Part shown: one piece after another, positions 1-12,691 of the stretch
Position numbering within the stretch: the first letter of the stretch is position 1
How the letters are laid out: each line of letters opens with the position of its first letter
Assembly (NCBI RefSeq): GCF_008369325.1
Contig: NZ_VOBI01000005.1
Coordinates: 62,001-126,000, forward strand
Reading direction: 5' to 3'
Source: Pseudomonas sp. ANT_H12B
Lineage (GTDB): Bacteria > Pseudomonadota > Gammaproteobacteria > Pseudomonadales > Pseudomonadaceae
DNA length: 64,000 bases
The notes under the pieces: generated by a model
The model's database searches: none
Told to the model about the DNA's origin: nothing
The model's input: the letters and a program-made list of their open reading frames with translations, nothing else
Translations under genes and position numbers: made by a program

Positions 1-1810
<1,810 letters not shown>

Positions 1811-1849
1811 GCGTACTTTCGTTAGTTATGGTCAGCTAACTGCATCTAG

Positions 1850-1880
1850 CCCAAGAGATTAATAGTCTCTTGGGTTTTTT
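1850..1880 (+). terminator. Rho-independent terminator of mscS
   Basis: Nine-base arms CCCAAGAGA (1850-1858) and TCTCTTGGG (1866-1874) are followed by six T. It lies 40 bases after the mscS stop. Confidence 0.9.
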
Positions 1881-1959
1881 GTGCCTGTTGCTCGGTTAAT
1901 CGAAAAAATACTAATGTTATGAATCGAAGTTGTTTACTCGGGCGGGTATGCAGCAGGCA

Positions 1960-2000
1960 TAAAAAAACCGCTCACCTGAACAGGTGAGCGGTTTTTGTTT
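1960..2000 (-). terminator. Terminator downstream of oprD (bidirectional in form)
   Basis: The hairpin CCGCTCACCTG / CAGGTGAGCGG has an A run on its left and a T run on its right, so it can stop transcription from either side. It is the expected end of the minus-strand oprD transcript, about 40 bases past the stop at 2040. Confidence 0.88.
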
Positions 2001-2039
2001 AGAGCAAAGCTCTACAGTACTACCGGTCTTACATCCTGA

Positions 2040-3368
2040 TTACAAGATGCTCAGCGGGTACTCAATGATCACACGGGTGTCGTAGTTGTCAGCCGAGTAG
2101 CCACTGTACGCGCCGTTCGAGCGGTAGTTGGCGAAACGCAGACGCATCGACAGGTCTTTGGCCGGACCTTCCTGGAATACGTACTTGGACTCGAAGTTCC
2201 ACTCGTTTTCCTTGCCTTCGCCATCAGCACCGGCGACGGAGATGTTGTCACCCATCACGTAACGGGTCATGAAGCTCAGACCAGGCACGCCGTAGGTCGC
2301 CATGTTCAGGTCGTAGCGAGCTTGCCACGAACGCTCGTCCTTGCCCACGAAGTCGGAGATCTGGATGGAGTTGGAAACGAAGACAGTGCCGTTACCGTCA
2401 ACGCCGTAGTAGTAAGCGTTGTCACCGCTGGAGCGCTGGTGAGCGACGGTGAACTTGTGAGCGCCGATGCTGTAAGCAGCTGCCAGGGACCACAGTTTGT
2501 TGTCTACGCCGGTGGTGCCGTCGCCGAGTGCGTCAACCAGGTCGCCGCGCTTCTCGCCTTCGGTTTTATAACCGTTGAAGTCGAAGTTCAGGGACTGATC
2601 TTCATTGATCGGCAGGGTGTAGTTCAGGTTGACGTACTGCTTCTTGAAGTAGTCATCAGCGTCGGACGCTGCTACTGCACCGGTGAAGTTATCGGTGAAG
2701 GCGTAGCTTGCACCGAAGATGTTGATGTTGGTCAGGCCTTTGGCGCCGAAACCGTTTTCGTCTGGCAGGCCGCCAATGCTGTCACGGCCCATGCCAGTTT
2801 GTTTGCTCAGGGAAGTGAAGCGACCAGCGCTCAGTTCCAGACCTTTGATTTCTTTGGAGGTAAGCAGAGTACCGGTAGCGACTTCTGGCAGCAGACGGCT
2901 GTCATCGGTAGCGAATACTGGGCTGGCAACGAATTGCTGACCGTATTTCAGAACGGTGTCGGAGAGGCGGAACTTAACTGCGCCGCCAACTTTACCCTGG
3001 CTTTTTTCCGGATTGCCGTCGCTATCGTTAGCGAACAGACCATTACCACGGTGGCCCGAACCGCCGTCGAGTTTGACCGCGCCCATAGCCATGGCGTCGA
3101 GACCGAAGCCGACAGTGCCTTGTGTGAAGCCCGACTCGTAAGTCAGCAGTTGGCTGATACCGGAGTCCTGACGATAGCCAGCAGTTCCGGAAGTCGAGTT
3201 ACCCGCGCCGTTTTTGAAATCGCGGTTCATGTACTCAAAACGGGTTTTGAGTTTCAGGCTCTGGTCGCCGAAGAAACCCTTGGATTCGTCCTGGGAGGAC
3301 GCAACTGCGAACTGCGAGGTGCCTGCTGCAACAGCCAGTGCGATCATGCTCCACTTCATCACGCGCAT
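2040..3368 (-). CDS. oprD: OprD-family outer-membrane porin
   Basis: 442 residues, the usual length of OprD porins. The start MRVMKWSMIALAVAAGTSQF is a signal peptide with a cleavage site near FAVAS. The mature part shows family hallmarks: LTYESGFTQGTVGFG, SWQARYDLN, GVPGLSFM.RY and a C-terminal beta-strand ending YPLSIL. These 18-strand barrels pass amino acids or organic acids across the outer membrane; P. aeruginosa OprD takes basic amino acids and carbapenems. The order oprD-HIT-slyX-csp-dps-aspS matches my memory of P. aeruginosa, which supports orthology. Substrate here is inferred. A strong ribosome site (AAAGGAG) precedes the ATG. Confidence 0.9.
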   Translation of the reverse strand: MRVMKWSMIALAVAAGTSQFAVASSQDESKGFFGDQSLKLKTRFEYMNRDFKNGAGNSTSGTAGYRQDSGISQLLTYESGFTQGTVGFGLDAMAMGAVKLDGGSGHRGNGLFANDSDGNPEKSQGKVGGAVKFRLSDTVLKYGQQFVASPVFATDDSRLLPEVATGTLLTSKEIKGLELSAGRFTSLSKQTGMGRDSIGGLPDENGFGAKGLTNINIFGASYAFTDNFTGAVAASDADDYFKKQYVNLNYTLPINEDQSLNFDFNGYKTEGEKRGDLVDALGDGTTGVDNKLWSLAAAYSIGAHKFTVAHQRSSGDNAYYYGVDGNGTVFVSNSIQISDFVGKDERSWQARYDLNMATYGVPGLSFMTRYVMGDNISVAGADGEGKENEWNFESKYVFQEGPAKDLSMRLRFANYRSNGAYSGYSADNYDTRVIIEYPLSIL

Positions 3369-4283
3369 CGTGATTTGCTCCTTTGGTTTTTAGAAGAGTA
3401 CTGCCGTCCCACCTGTTTTATTATCTGGGCGGCTCTTTCTTTTTGTGTCGGCGCAAACTTATATCACGCCGACCATGTTGGCGATACTTGCGCATCCAGC
3501 CTTTCAGCTTCTTTACGACCTTGTCGCAAATGGCTTGGTAGATGTCGCAAATTTACAGCCCCGATGCAATAGGACTGACAACTTTAGCGCTGTTTTCCAG
3601 GGCTTGAGCACCGGTAAAAAAGAGTCCCTGGCGAAACGTTTGAATCTCCATCGGGCTACCCTGCCACTGTTTTTATTAGCCTTGAGGCTTCCACTTCCAG
3701 CGGAGGCTTCATAGACGATGTGGGTGTGAATGCAACAAGCGTGCACAAATCAGAATTCCGTTGCTGTTTTTTTCTGAAGGCCTGCCAGTCGCTGTAAAAA
3801 CCTCATAAACCCGGGGGTTCAAGCATCTTTTGTTAGGGCTTGACGCGGTGGTTTGCATCGTGTTGCACCATCCTGGCCGACTGCGCGACAACCAAAAACG
3901 TTACCGGTTCACCCCGCCAGTGAGTAAATGGCGGATGCCCGACCGAGTCAGCGTAGACGCACTGAGCAGTTTTGGTGCAAAAAATTTTATCACTGTGCTG
4001 AATTCATACAGCGCAGCCTTTTGGCAAATTCGAACACGTCATTGTTTATCAGTCATTTCAGTGGTTTCTGTGCGTTCGCTGGTTCTGTAATGGTGCGCTC
4101 TGGCGAAAAATGACTCATGTCGGGGCGCCAGTCCGGTCGTTCGTAGGTCCTTGAGCGGCTTCGGCGGTGGTTCGTCGTGAAGCGGGCGGCGTTCGCAGGT
4201 ATGCTGCCGTCCTGTCGCTTGGTGCGCTGTCTCTCGGGAGGAGCGCTAAGCTGAAAAATGATGAATAGGCGGGAGTGCGCGCA
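3369..4283. other. Long intergenic region between oprD and the HIT gene
   Basis: About 915 bases with no gene I can support. The oprD-proximal part is richer in A/T and must hold the oprD promoter on the minus strand. TATAAG (near 3460) and TAATAA (near 3420) are weak -10 candidates without convincing -35 boxes. Short open frames exist on both strands, but none has a good ribosome site or recognisable product. No terminator with a T run was found. Confidence 0.5.
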
Positions 4284-4709
4284 GTGTTCGCTTTAGATCC
4301 ACGACTTCAACAAGACTCGTTACCGATCGGGGATTTCCCTCTCTGCCGGTTGCTGTTGTCCAACGATTCGAACTACCCCTGGTTCATCCTGGTGCCACGC
4401 CGCGAGGATATCAGTGAGATATTTCAGTTGGATGTCGCAGATCAACAGCTGCTGTGGCAGGAAACGACCGCACTGACGGAAATGCTCAAGGACTCGTTCG
4501 ATGCGGACAAGTTGAATGTCGCGGCCTTGGGTAACGTCGTCAGTCAGTTGCACATGCATGTGATTGTGCGCAAGCGTGAGGACGCCGCCTGGCCAGCTCC
4601 AGTCTGGGGTAAACACCCGGCCAAGCCTTATAGCCCAGAGCAGATCGCGACGATTCGCGAGCGGCTGCGCCTGGTATTGACCGATGATTTTACGTTTCTG
4701 GAGGGTTGA
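4284..4709 (+). CDS. HIT domain protein with atypical triad (Q-x-H-x-H)
   Basis: 141 residues from the GTG at 4284, which has GGGAG 8 bases upstream; a GTG at 4275 would add three residues but overlaps that ribosome site. The protein begins MFALDPRLQQDSLPIGDFPL and carries the histidine-triad region VVSQLHMHVIVR near residue 90. In classical HIT hydrolases the motif is HxHxH; here the first His position is Gln, while the last two His, including the expected nucleophile, remain. Likely a nucleotide hydrolase or transferase of unknown substrate. It is followed 3 bases later by slyX, so the two are probably co-transcribed. Confidence 0.85.
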   Translation: MFALDPRLQQDSLPIGDFPLCRLLLSNDSNYPWFILVPRREDISEIFQLDVADQQLLWQETTALTEMLKDSFDADKLNVAALGNVVSQLHMHVIVRKREDAAWPAPVWGKHPAKPYSPEQIATIRERLRLVLTDDFTFLEG

Positions 4710-4712
4710 ATC

Positions 4713-4919
4713 ATGAGCCTGGAAGATCGCGTTACCGATCTGGAAAGCCAATTGGCGTTTCAGGATGACACCATCCAGGCATTGAGTGATGTGCTGGCGA
4801 CCCAGCAGCGTGCAGTTGAGCGCCTGCAATTGCAAATGGCGGCATTGCTCAAGCGGCAAGAAGAAATGGCCGGCCAGTTCGAGACGTTTGAAGAAGAAGC
4901 GCCACCGCCGCACTACTAA
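4713..4919 (+). CDS. slyX: SlyX family protein
   Basis: 68 residues beginning [24 protein letters not shown], almost wholly a coiled coil (heptad pattern about residues 3-55), then an acidic and Pro-rich tail ending PPPHY. This is typical of SlyX, a small conserved protein of unknown function. The ATG lies 3 bases after the HIT stop, with GGAGGG overlapping the end of that gene. It is followed at once by a strong terminator. Confidence 0.92.
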   Translation: MSLEDRVTDLESQLAFQDDTIQALSDVLATQQRAVERLQLQMAALLKRQEEMAGQFETFEEEAPPPHY

Positions 4920-4930
4920 ATAGCAGGCAA

Positions 4931-4971
4931 TAAAAAACCGCGAACAGCCAGGCTGTTCGCGGTTTTTTTTA
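4931..4971. terminator. Bidirectional terminator between slyX and the cold-shock fusion gene
   Basis: The perfect hairpin CCGCGAACAGCC / GGCTGTTCGCGG has A6 on the left and T8 on the right. It lies between two converging genes and can serve both. Confidence 0.93.
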
Positions 4972-4979
4972 GCCTTGAA

Positions 4980-5582
4980 TCAGCGACGCGGCAGTGCGGC
5001 GATCACATCTTCGGCTTGCAGGCCTTTGTCACGATTCATGACGGAGAACTCCACGCGCTGGCCTTCAACCAGGACACGGTGACCTTCGCCACGAATGGCC
5101 CGGAAATGCACGAAAATATCATCGCCGGAATCACGAGAGATAAAACCGAAGCCTTTGGATGTGTTGAACCACTTGACGGTGCCGGTATCGCGATTGCTCA
5201 TGTCATAGCTTGGCGAAGCGGCGGCCGGTGAAGATTTGTAGAAGCTGATGGCCAGGTGCAGAAGAACGGCAATCAGGGCAGCGGCCAGGCTGAACAGAAC
5301 GGCAGGTTGGCCGGCGATGACAGGCATCGGCGCGATCAGCGTCAGGGTTTGCAGGACGACGGTCAGAATCAGCAGGGCGCTGACCAGGTTTTGCAGTTGA
5401 TGGCGCGGGCCTTTGTTCCAGTAAGGGATAACAGGAGCGAGGGTGAGGTTAAGCAGGCCGAAAAAGGCCAGGTACAACGCATCGGGTTGTTGCAGGTAAG
5501 GAACAGCTTCGGATCGCAGGCTAGGGATGAAGGACAGCAGCAAGGCTGCTGCGCCCATTAGCAGGTGGACGATTTTCAACAT
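4980..5582 (-). CDS. Inner-membrane protein with C-terminal cold-shock domain
   Basis: 200 residues in two parts. The first 115 are strongly hydrophobic, with about four helices (near 4-20, 36-54, 66-86 and 93-114). From about 131 there is a full cold-shock domain with RNP1 (KGFGFI, 143-148) and RNP2 (DIFVHF, 155-160). Cold-shock domains bind single-stranded RNA or DNA, so this one would be tethered to the inner face of the membrane. An in-frame ATG at 5201 would give a free 73-residue cold-shock protein, the size of a classic Csp, but I see no clear ribosome site there. It lies at the position of the P. aeruginosa cold-shock gene next to dps. Confidence 0.85.
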   Translation of the reverse strand: MLKIVHLLMGAAALLLSFIPSLRSEAVPYLQQPDALYLAFFGLLNLTLAPVIPYWNKGPRHQLQNLVSALLILTVVLQTLTLIAPMPVIAGQPAVLFSLAAALIAVLLHLAISFYKSSPAAASPSYDMSNRDTGTVKWFNTSKGFGFISRDSGDDIFVHFRAIRGEGHRVLVEGQRVEFSVMNRDKGLQAEDVIAALPRR

Positions 5583-5890
5583 TTTGATTAACTCACGTTA
5601 AGACGGATCACAAGGAAGAGCTGATGGGGCACGGTTCGCTTCAGAACAATAAGAGGCGTTGGGCACGCACCGGGTATCAGCCTATGCGCAGTGCCCGGAA
5701 AAATAGGCACTAGCGACACACTGCCTATTTAACAGCAAAGCCTGCGGCTACTCAAATCAGGCAGTCCAGCGGTGCGTCGGGGACGATTTGTCACAGGTCG
5801 GCGAGGCATCCGGGGCTGCGGTGGGGCGACAGGCTTGCTAGAGTGGTCCTGCACCTGTCGGATGAATTTCATCACCTTTAGGGGAAACAC
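5583..5890. other. Divergent promoter region between the cold-shock fusion gene and dps
   Basis: 308 bases without a gene. It contains a perfect dyad, AAATAGGCA (5701-5709) and TGCCTATTT (5722-5730), separated by 12 bases. The site is about 160 bases before dps and 120 bases before the fusion gene. It could be an operator or a weak hairpin. I did not find a convincing -35/-10 pair. Confidence 0.45.
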
Positions 5891-6361
5891 ATGGCAATCG
5901 ATATCGGTATCAGTGAAGAGGATCGCAAGTCCATCGTCGACGGACTTTCGCGCTTGCTGTCGGACACTTATGTACTTTATTTGAAAACCCATAACTTCCA
6001 TTGGAATGTCACCGGTCCCATGTTTCGGACCCTGCACCTGATGTTCGAGGAGCAATATAACGAGTTGGCCCTGGCCGTCGATTCGATTGCCGAGCGAATT
6101 CGCGCACTCGGATTTCCTGCCCCCGGTGCCTACTCGGTTTATGCGCGCCTTTCTTCCATCAAGGAAGAGGAAGGTGTGCCCAGTGCCGAAGACATGATCA
6201 AGCAACTTGTCGAAGGCCAGGAAGCGGTCACGCGCACTGCGCGCGGTATTTTCCCGCTGCTCGACAAAGTCAGCGACGAGCCAACGGCTGACCTGCTGAC
6301 CCAGCGCATGCAAGTCCACGAGAAAACCGCGTGGATGCTGCGTTCCCTGCTGGATCAATAA
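5891..6361 (+). CDS. dps: Dps-family ferritin-like DNA-binding protein
   Basis: 156 residues, family length. The ferroxidase-site pattern is visible: [13 protein letters not shown] (His near 36), then [27 protein letters not shown] (Asp and Glu ligands). Dps proteins form 12-subunit shells that oxidise and store iron with peroxide and protect DNA in stationary phase. Ribosome site AGGGGAA precedes the ATG. Neighbouring genes suggest a single-gene unit. The N-terminus is short, without the Lys-rich tail of E. coli Dps, so DNA binding may be weak. Confidence 0.93.
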   Translation: MAIDIGISEEDRKSIVDGLSRLLSDTYVLYLKTHNFHWNVTGPMFRTLHLMFEEQYNELALAVDSIAERIRALGFPAPGAYSVYARLSSIKEEEGVPSAEDMIKQLVEGQEAVTRTARGIFPLLDKVSDEPTADLLTQRMQVHEKTAWMLRSLLDQ

Positions 6362-6568
6362 GGGCGCCAGCGCGCGGATGACGCCTGTCAGCGTTATTCG
6401 CGCCAAGTATTTATCTGCCTCTGAAATACACTTTTGGTAGAAAGATAATTCACCCGGATGTGTAGGAAATTATCCGGAGTAGGACGCTCTCCATGATCGC
6501 CCATCAGTTGTTGGCTTATCCTACGACGATGGTCATAAAGTCATCTGGATATAACTTTGCGCCTGCGC

Positions 6569-6602
6569 TTTTATAAGGAAACAGCATGCTGCTCTTATAA
6601 AA
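6569..6602 (+). promoter_or_regulatory. Dyad in the leader of the ribbon-helix-helix gene
   Basis: TTTTATAAG (6569-6577) and CTTATAAAA (6594-6602) form a perfect inverted repeat. Its centre holds a second palindrome, CAGCATGCTG (6582-6591). It ends 13 bases before the ribosome site of the gene at 6632. It may be an operator for that DNA-binding protein or an RNA hairpin. Confidence 0.45.
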
Positions 6603-6631
6603 ATCAAGGATGGCAAAGGAGTGTCAACGGT

Positions 6632-6970
6632 ATGGTTAATGAAGGTAGACGAAGCGAGGGCAGGGTCGGTCCACTTAAGGATATAAAGATTGATCCGTTT
6701 GTCAGCGAGTTCGATATGGGGCTGGCCCAACCTTTGTCTCGATCAGTGCGTTTGAATGGCTTTGCCACCTGTTTGCGACTTGAACAGGTGTATTGGGATA
6801 TTTTGGGTGAAATGGCCAAGATCAATTGCTGCTCGGTCAGCACACTGCTATCCCACGTAGACCGCGAGGTGCATTTGCGCCACGGCGGAGTGAAAAATTT
6901 CAGTGGGCTGGTGCGGGTTGTCTGCGTAGTGCACAGCCTCAAGGAAGGGAGTTGCGTCGTCATGGCGTAG
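6632..6970 (+). CDS. Ribbon-helix-helix domain protein, putative regulator
   Basis: 112 residues from the ATG at 6632, chosen because AAAGGAG ends 10 bases upstream. The segment from about residue 35 (LSRSVRLNGFATCLRLEQVYWDIL) has the short strand plus two helices of a ribbon-helix-helix DNA-binding fold, with a further helical region around FSGLVRVVCVVHSL. It resembles the Arc/MetJ-like RHH_4 family seen widely in proteobacteria. Target genes are unknown. A palindromic element just upstream suggests possible autoregulation. Cys content (five) is high for such a small protein. Confidence 0.75.
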   Translation: MVNEGRRSEGRVGPLKDIKIDPFVSEFDMGLAQPLSRSVRLNGFATCLRLEQVYWDILGEMAKINCCSVSTLLSHVDREVHLRHGGVKNFSGLVRVVCVVHSLKEGSCVVMA

Positions 6971-7107
6971 CCGATGGCGCAGGAAAGGGCAGAGTGTCGG
7001 TCTGTGCAGTCTTACGGCTGCACAGGCTGCATTTAATGGATATAATCCCGCTCTTTGCCGCAAAACCCAGCGTGTGCGGTAGCAATCTGATCGCCGAGAC
7101 AACCCCC

Positions 7108-7329
7108 ATGCCGATGTACGACTATCAATGTGCTTCCTGTGGTCATCAGTTGGAAGCCATTCAAAAGATCAGCGCAGCACCGCTGGTCGACTGCCCTGCC
7201 TGCCAGGCGCCAGAGCTTAAAAAGATGCTGTCCATGCCGGGCTTCCGCCTCAGCGGCACCGGCTGGTACGAAACCGATTTCAAGACCGGTTCCAAGAAGA
7301 ATCTGGCCGGCGGCGACAAAGCTGACTAG
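7108..7329 (+). CDS. FmdB-family zinc-ribbon protein
   Basis: 73 residues, starting MPMYDYQCASCGHQLEAIQK. Two CxxC pairs (C8/C11 and C31/C34, in CASC and CPAC) form a zinc ribbon typical of the FmdB/CxxC_CxxC_SSSS family, followed by LKKMLSMPGFRLSGTGWYETDF. The family is often called a putative regulator, but its role is unknown. The ATG at 7108 has only a weak GAGA upstream; a second ATG at 7114 is possible. It sits just before aspS, as in other pseudomonads, so co-expression is likely. Confidence 0.88.
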   Translation: MPMYDYQCASCGHQLEAIQKISAAPLVDCPACQAPELKKMLSMPGFRLSGTGWYETDFKTGSKKNLAGGDKAD

Positions 7330-7451
7330 ATTCCAGGACCTGAGTTGAACGACACGTGCGAGCTCTTGCATCATCTGGTGCCTTTAATAAGGGCGGGGCT
7401 GTTGCAGGACCTCCAACCGAATTTCGAATTACGAGAAGTGAAACCACTACC

Positions 7452-9227
<1,776 letters not shown>

Positions 9228-9237
9228 GGCTGACCAT

Positions 9238-9266
9238 AAAGGCGCATCCTTTGGGATGCGCCTTTT
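9238..9266 (+). terminator. Rho-independent terminator of aspS
   Basis: Arms AAGGCGCATCC and GGATGCGCCTT with a TTT-centred loop and T run, 10 bases past the aspS stop. Confidence 0.92.
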
Positions 9267-9346
9267 CTTTAGGTCGAGATTTTTTGTTGCTGGCCGGCGT
9301 GAAGAAGCGCAGCGGGCAATGTTTCAAAGAGAATTCGGAGCGAGAT

Positions 9347-10093
9347 ATGGCGGGTCATTCCAAGTGGGCGAACATCAAGCACCGCAAAGAACGTCAGGAT
9401 GCCAAGAAGGGCAAGATTTTCACCAAGTGGATTCGTGAGCTGACGGTTGCGGCCCGTCAGGGCGGCGCTGATCCGGGTTCAAACCCGCGTCTGCGTCTGG
9501 CGCTGGACAAGGCCCTTGGTGCGAACATGAGCCGCGACATCATCGATCGCGCGGTTGCCCGCGGTGCCGGTGCGGCCGACACCGACGACATGGTCGAACT
9601 GAGCTACGAAGGTTATGGCCCGGGCGGCGTGGCGGTAATGGTCGAGTGCATGACCGATAACCGCAATCGCACTGCAGCGGCTGTTCGCCATGCGTTCAGC
9701 AAGTGCGGCGGCAACCTCGGTACCGACGGTTCGGTGGCTTATCTGTTTGAGCGCAAGGGGCAGATCTCTTTCGCGCCGGGCGTTGATGAAGACGCGCTGA
9801 TGGAAGCGGCCATGGAAGCCGACGCTGATGATGTGGTGACCCACGAAGACGGTTCCATCGACGTGTTTACCTCGTTCGCCAGCTTCTATTCGGTGCGTAA
9901 CACGCTGGAAGCGGCTGGTTTCAAAGGTGACGACGCGGAAATCGTCATGCTGCCGACCACCAGTGCCGAACTGGACCTGGAAGGCGCCGAGAAGGTGCTC
10001 AAGCTGATCGACATGCTCGAAGACCTGGATGACGTGCAGAACGTCTACTCCAACGCGGACATTCCGGAATCGGTAGCGGCACAGCTGGGTTAA
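9347..10093 (+). CDS. pmpR: YebC/PmpR-family regulator
   Basis: 248 residues from the ATG at 9347, beginning [20 protein letters not shown], the invariant start of the family. GGAGCGAG lies just upstream. Conserved features include [18 protein letters not shown] and the C-terminal ENVYSN-like segment ([11 protein letters not shown]). In P. aeruginosa PmpR represses quorum-sensing genes; some YebC proteins instead aid translation of proline-rich stretches, so its main role is uncertain. It precedes ruvCAB, as is common. A REP hairpin follows. Confidence 0.94.
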   Translation: MAGHSKWANIKHRKERQDAKKGKIFTKWIRELTVAARQGGADPGSNPRLRLALDKALGANMSRDIIDRAVARGAGAADTDDMVELSYEGYGPGGVAVMVECMTDNRNRTAAAVRHAFSKCGGNLGTDGSVAYLFERKGQISFAPGVDEDALMEAAMEADADDVVTHEDGSIDVFTSFASFYSVRNTLEAAGFKGDDAEIVMLPTTSAELDLEGAEKVLKLIDMLEDLDDVQNVYSNADIPESVAAQLG

Positions 10094-10109
10094 GGGCGAC
10101 TAAGATCTA

Positions 10110-10195
10110 TGTGGGAGCTGGCTTGCCTGCGATGGCATCACCTCGGTTTATCAGACAGACCGAGTGATGCCATCGCAGGCAAGCCAGCTCCCACA
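10110..10195. repeat. REPIN-type inverted repeat (perfect 31-bp arms)
   Basis: TGTGGGAGCTGGCTTGCCTG... (10110-10140) pairs perfectly with its reverse complement at 10165-10195. The loop adds a further CTCGGT/ACCGAG pairing. It fills the gap between pmpR and ruvC and may act as an mRNA-stabilising hairpin. Confidence 0.92.
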
Positions 10196-10244
10196 GTTAT
10201 TTCGCTGTATTGAATATCGTGCTTTTACTGAACCCGCAGGCGTT

Positions 10245-10769
10245 ATGACTTTAATTCTTGGTATCGACCCCGGTTCGCGCATCACCGGTTATGGCGTGGT
10301 ACGCGATACCGGGCGTGGCTGCGTGTATGTGGCGTCGGGCTGCATTCGCACCGGCTCCGGCGAGCTGCACGAACGCCTGCAAATCGTCTATCGCGGCGTG
10401 CGCGAAGTCATCCAGACCTACGGCCCGGTGACCATGGGTATCGAAAAGGTCTTCATGGCGCGCAATGCCGACTCTGCCCTGAAGCTCGGTCAGGCTCGCG
10501 GCGCGGCCATCGTCGCCGGCGCGGAAGAAGCCCTGGAGATCGCCGAGTACACCGCGACCCAGGTCAAGCAGGCAGTCACCGGCACCGGCGCGGCGAATAA
10601 AGAGCAGGTGCAAATGATGGTCATGCACATGCTGAAACTGACCAGCAAGCCGCAAATCGATGCTTCGGATGCCCTGGCCATTGCCATTTGCCATGCTCAC
10701 ACCCGTTCCAGCCTGTTGCCTCATGGCCTGGGCACGGCACGCAGTCGTGGCGGGCGCCTGCGTCTCTGA
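10245..10769 (+). CDS. ruvC: Holliday junction endonuclease RuvC
   Basis: 174 residues from the ATG at 10245 ([18 protein letters not shown]). An upstream in-frame start lies inside the REP repeat and is rejected. Acidic catalytic residues are visible: Asp7 (GIDPGS), Glu in [11 protein letters not shown], and Asp pair in [13 protein letters not shown]. RuvC cuts Holliday junctions in recombination repair together with RuvAB. ruvA follows after 115 bases, which hold a hairpin, so expression may be partly separate. Confidence 0.96.
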   Translation: MTLILGIDPGSRITGYGVVRDTGRGCVYVASGCIRTGSGELHERLQIVYRGVREVIQTYGPVTMGIEKVFMARNADSALKLGQARGAAIVAGAEEALEIAEYTATQVKQAVTGTGAANKEQVQMMVMHMLKLTSKPQIDASDALAIAICHAHTRSSLLPHGLGTARSRGGRLRL

Positions 10770-10799
10770 TAGCATCAGCAATCATTTTTTATGGAATGA

Positions 10800-10832
10800 G
10801 GGTTTTGCGCCTGTGTCGTCGGCGCAAAACCC
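10800..10832 (+). other. Hairpin between ruvC and ruvA
   Basis: Arms GGGTTTTGCGCC and GGCGCAAAACCC around a nine-base loop. There is no T run after it, so it may be an attenuator or processing site instead of a full terminator. Confidence 0.6.
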
Positions 10833-10884
10833 TTGTTCTGTCAGTCGCCAGCACTGATCTGGCCAACGCTCAAGGATCTGAAAC

Positions 10885-11502
10885 GTGATTGGACGCTTGC
10901 GCGGCACACTGGCTGAGAAACAGCCGCCGCACCTGATTCTGGATGTAAACGGTCTGGGGTATGAGCTGGAAGTGCCCATGACCACGCTGTATCGCTTGCC
11001 GTCGGTCGGTGAACCGCTGACCTTGCACACCCATTTGGTCGTACGCGAAGACGCGCAGTTACTCTATGGCTTCTTCGGCAAGCGTGAGCGAGACTTTTTT
11101 CGCGAGTTGATCCGTCTTAATGGTGTGGGACCGAAATTGGCCCTGGCCTTGATGTCGAGCCTGGAAGTCGACGAACTGGTCCGCTGCGTACAGTCCCAGG
11201 ACACCTCGGCGCTCACCAAGGTGCCGGGCGTGGGCAAGAAGACTGCCGAACGTTTGCTGGTGGAACTCAAGGATCGCTTCAAGGCCTGGGAAACTGTGCC
11301 GGCGATGTTCGCCCTGGTGCCAAACCAGCCGGGTGGCCCGGATGCCCTGGCCCCGGTGGCCACCGCCGAAAATGACGCGGTCAGCGCGCTGATCTCTCTG
11401 GGCTACAAGCCTCAGGAAGCCAGCAAGGCGATTTCCGCGATCAAGGAGAAAGGTTTGAGCAGTGAAGACATGATTCGTCGTGCGCTGAAGGGAATGATCT
11501 AA
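10885..11502 (+). CDS. ruvA: Holliday junction helicase subunit RuvA
   Basis: 205 residues with GTG start ([20 protein letters not shown]). Domain I is an OB fold; domain II has helix-hairpin-helix motifs ([13 protein letters not shown] and [16 protein letters not shown]); domain III (about 155-205) is the RuvB-contacting three-helix bundle. A tetramer binds the four-way junction and loads RuvB. ruvB starts directly at the next base after the stop, so translation is coupled. Confidence 0.97.
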   Translation: MIGRLRGTLAEKQPPHLILDVNGLGYELEVPMTTLYRLPSVGEPLTLHTHLVVREDAQLLYGFFGKRERDFFRELIRLNGVGPKLALALMSSLEVDELVRCVQSQDTSALTKVPGVGKKTAERLLVELKDRFKAWETVPAMFALVPNQPGGPDALAPVATAENDAVSALISLGYKPQEASKAISAIKEKGLSSEDMIRRALKGMI

Positions 11503-12564
11503 GTGATTGAAGCTGATCGTCTGATTGCCGCCACGCCCGGCCCTCGCGACCGCGAGGAAGTCCAGGACCGGGCGATTCGCCCTGTCAGCCTGGCCGAATA
11601 CATTGGCCAGCCGACCGTTCGCGAGCAAATGGAGCTGTTCATCCAGGCTGCCCGCGGGCGCAATGAATCCCTGGACCACACGCTGATTTTCGGCCCGCCA
11701 GGTCTGGGTAAAACCACCCTGGCCAACATCATCGCCCAGGAAATGGGGGTCTCGATCAAGAGCACCTCGGGCCCCGTGCTTGAACGTCCGGGCGACCTGG
11801 CGGCGCTGTTGACCAACCTTGAGCCTCACGACGTGCTGTTCATCGACGAAATCCATCGGCTGTCGCCAATCGTCGAAGAAGTGTTGTACCCGGCCATGGA
11901 AGATTTCCAGCTCGACATCATGATTGGTGAGGGGCCGGCTGCGCGTTCGATCAAGCTTGATCTGCCACCGTTCACGCTAGTGGGTGCGACGACGCGGGCC
12001 GGGATGCTGACCAATCCATTGCGCGACCGTTTCGGGATCGTCCAGCGCCTGGAGTTCTACAACACAGCTGACCTTGCAACCATTGTCAGCCGTTCGGCGA
12101 ATATCCTCGGCTTGCCGCTGGACCCGGAAGGCGCTTTCGAAATCGCCCGCCGTGCCCGTGGGACCCCGCGAATTGCCAACCGCTTGCTGCGCCGGGTGCG
12201 CGATTTCGCCGAAGTTCGCGCCAAGGGGCACATCACTAAACCGATCGCTGACCTGGCGCTGAACCTGCTGGATGTCGATGAACGTGGTTTTGATCACCAG
12301 GACAGACGTCTGTTGTTGACCATGATCGAGAAGTTCGACGGTGGCCCGGTCGGTGTCGATAGCCTTGCTGCGGCCATCAGTGAAGAGCGCCACACCATTG
12401 AAGACGTGCTGGAGCCATACCTGATCCAGCAGGGCTACATCATGCGCACACCCCGGGGCCGGGTGGTGACGCGGCATGCGTACCTGCACTTCGGTTTAAA
12501 CATTCCGTCACGATTGGGCGAGATGCCCGTGGTAGACGAGTTCCTCGATGCCGTGGACGATTAA
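11503..12564 (+). CDS. ruvB: Holliday junction branch-migration ATPase RuvB
   Basis: 353 residues, GTG start abutting the ruvA stop. AAA+ ATPase with Walker A (GPPGLGKTT, about 66-74), Walker B (LFIDEIHRL), sensor 1 (VGATTRAG) and a C-terminal winged helix ([16 protein letters not shown]). Hexamers drive branch migration with RuvA. An upstream GTG codon choice is fixed by the junction with ruvA. No SOS LexA box was recognised before the ruv genes here. Confidence 0.97.
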   Translation: MIEADRLIAATPGPRDREEVQDRAIRPVSLAEYIGQPTVREQMELFIQAARGRNESLDHTLIFGPPGLGKTTLANIIAQEMGVSIKSTSGPVLERPGDLAALLTNLEPHDVLFIDEIHRLSPIVEEVLYPAMEDFQLDIMIGEGPAARSIKLDLPPFTLVGATTRAGMLTNPLRDRFGIVQRLEFYNTADLATIVSRSANILGLPLDPEGAFEIARRARGTPRIANRLLRRVRDFAEVRAKGHITKPIADLALNLLDVDERGFDHQDRRLLLTMIEKFDGGPVGVDSLAAAISEERHTIEDVLEPYLIQQGYIMRTPRGRVVTRHAYLHFGLNIPSRLGEMPVVDEFLDAVDD

Positions 12565-12691
12565 TTAACCTTTGCGTGCTGAATTTTCGGGCATTGTGCT
12601 GTCCTAGGACCGTACTTTTGCGAGAAAGCCGCAGAACAATGAAAAACAGTTGCCTGGCCGGATTGGCAACCTGAGGAGTAAGCACTAGAGT

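Noticed and set aside
2322..3572. Long plus-strand open frame of 416 codons over oprD
   Set aside because: Antisense to a well-recognised porin gene; composition is a mirror of oprD codon use and there is no ribosome site.
3445..3714. Possible 89-codon gene upstream of oprD
   Set aside because: No ribosome site, no recognisable domain; lies in oprD control region.
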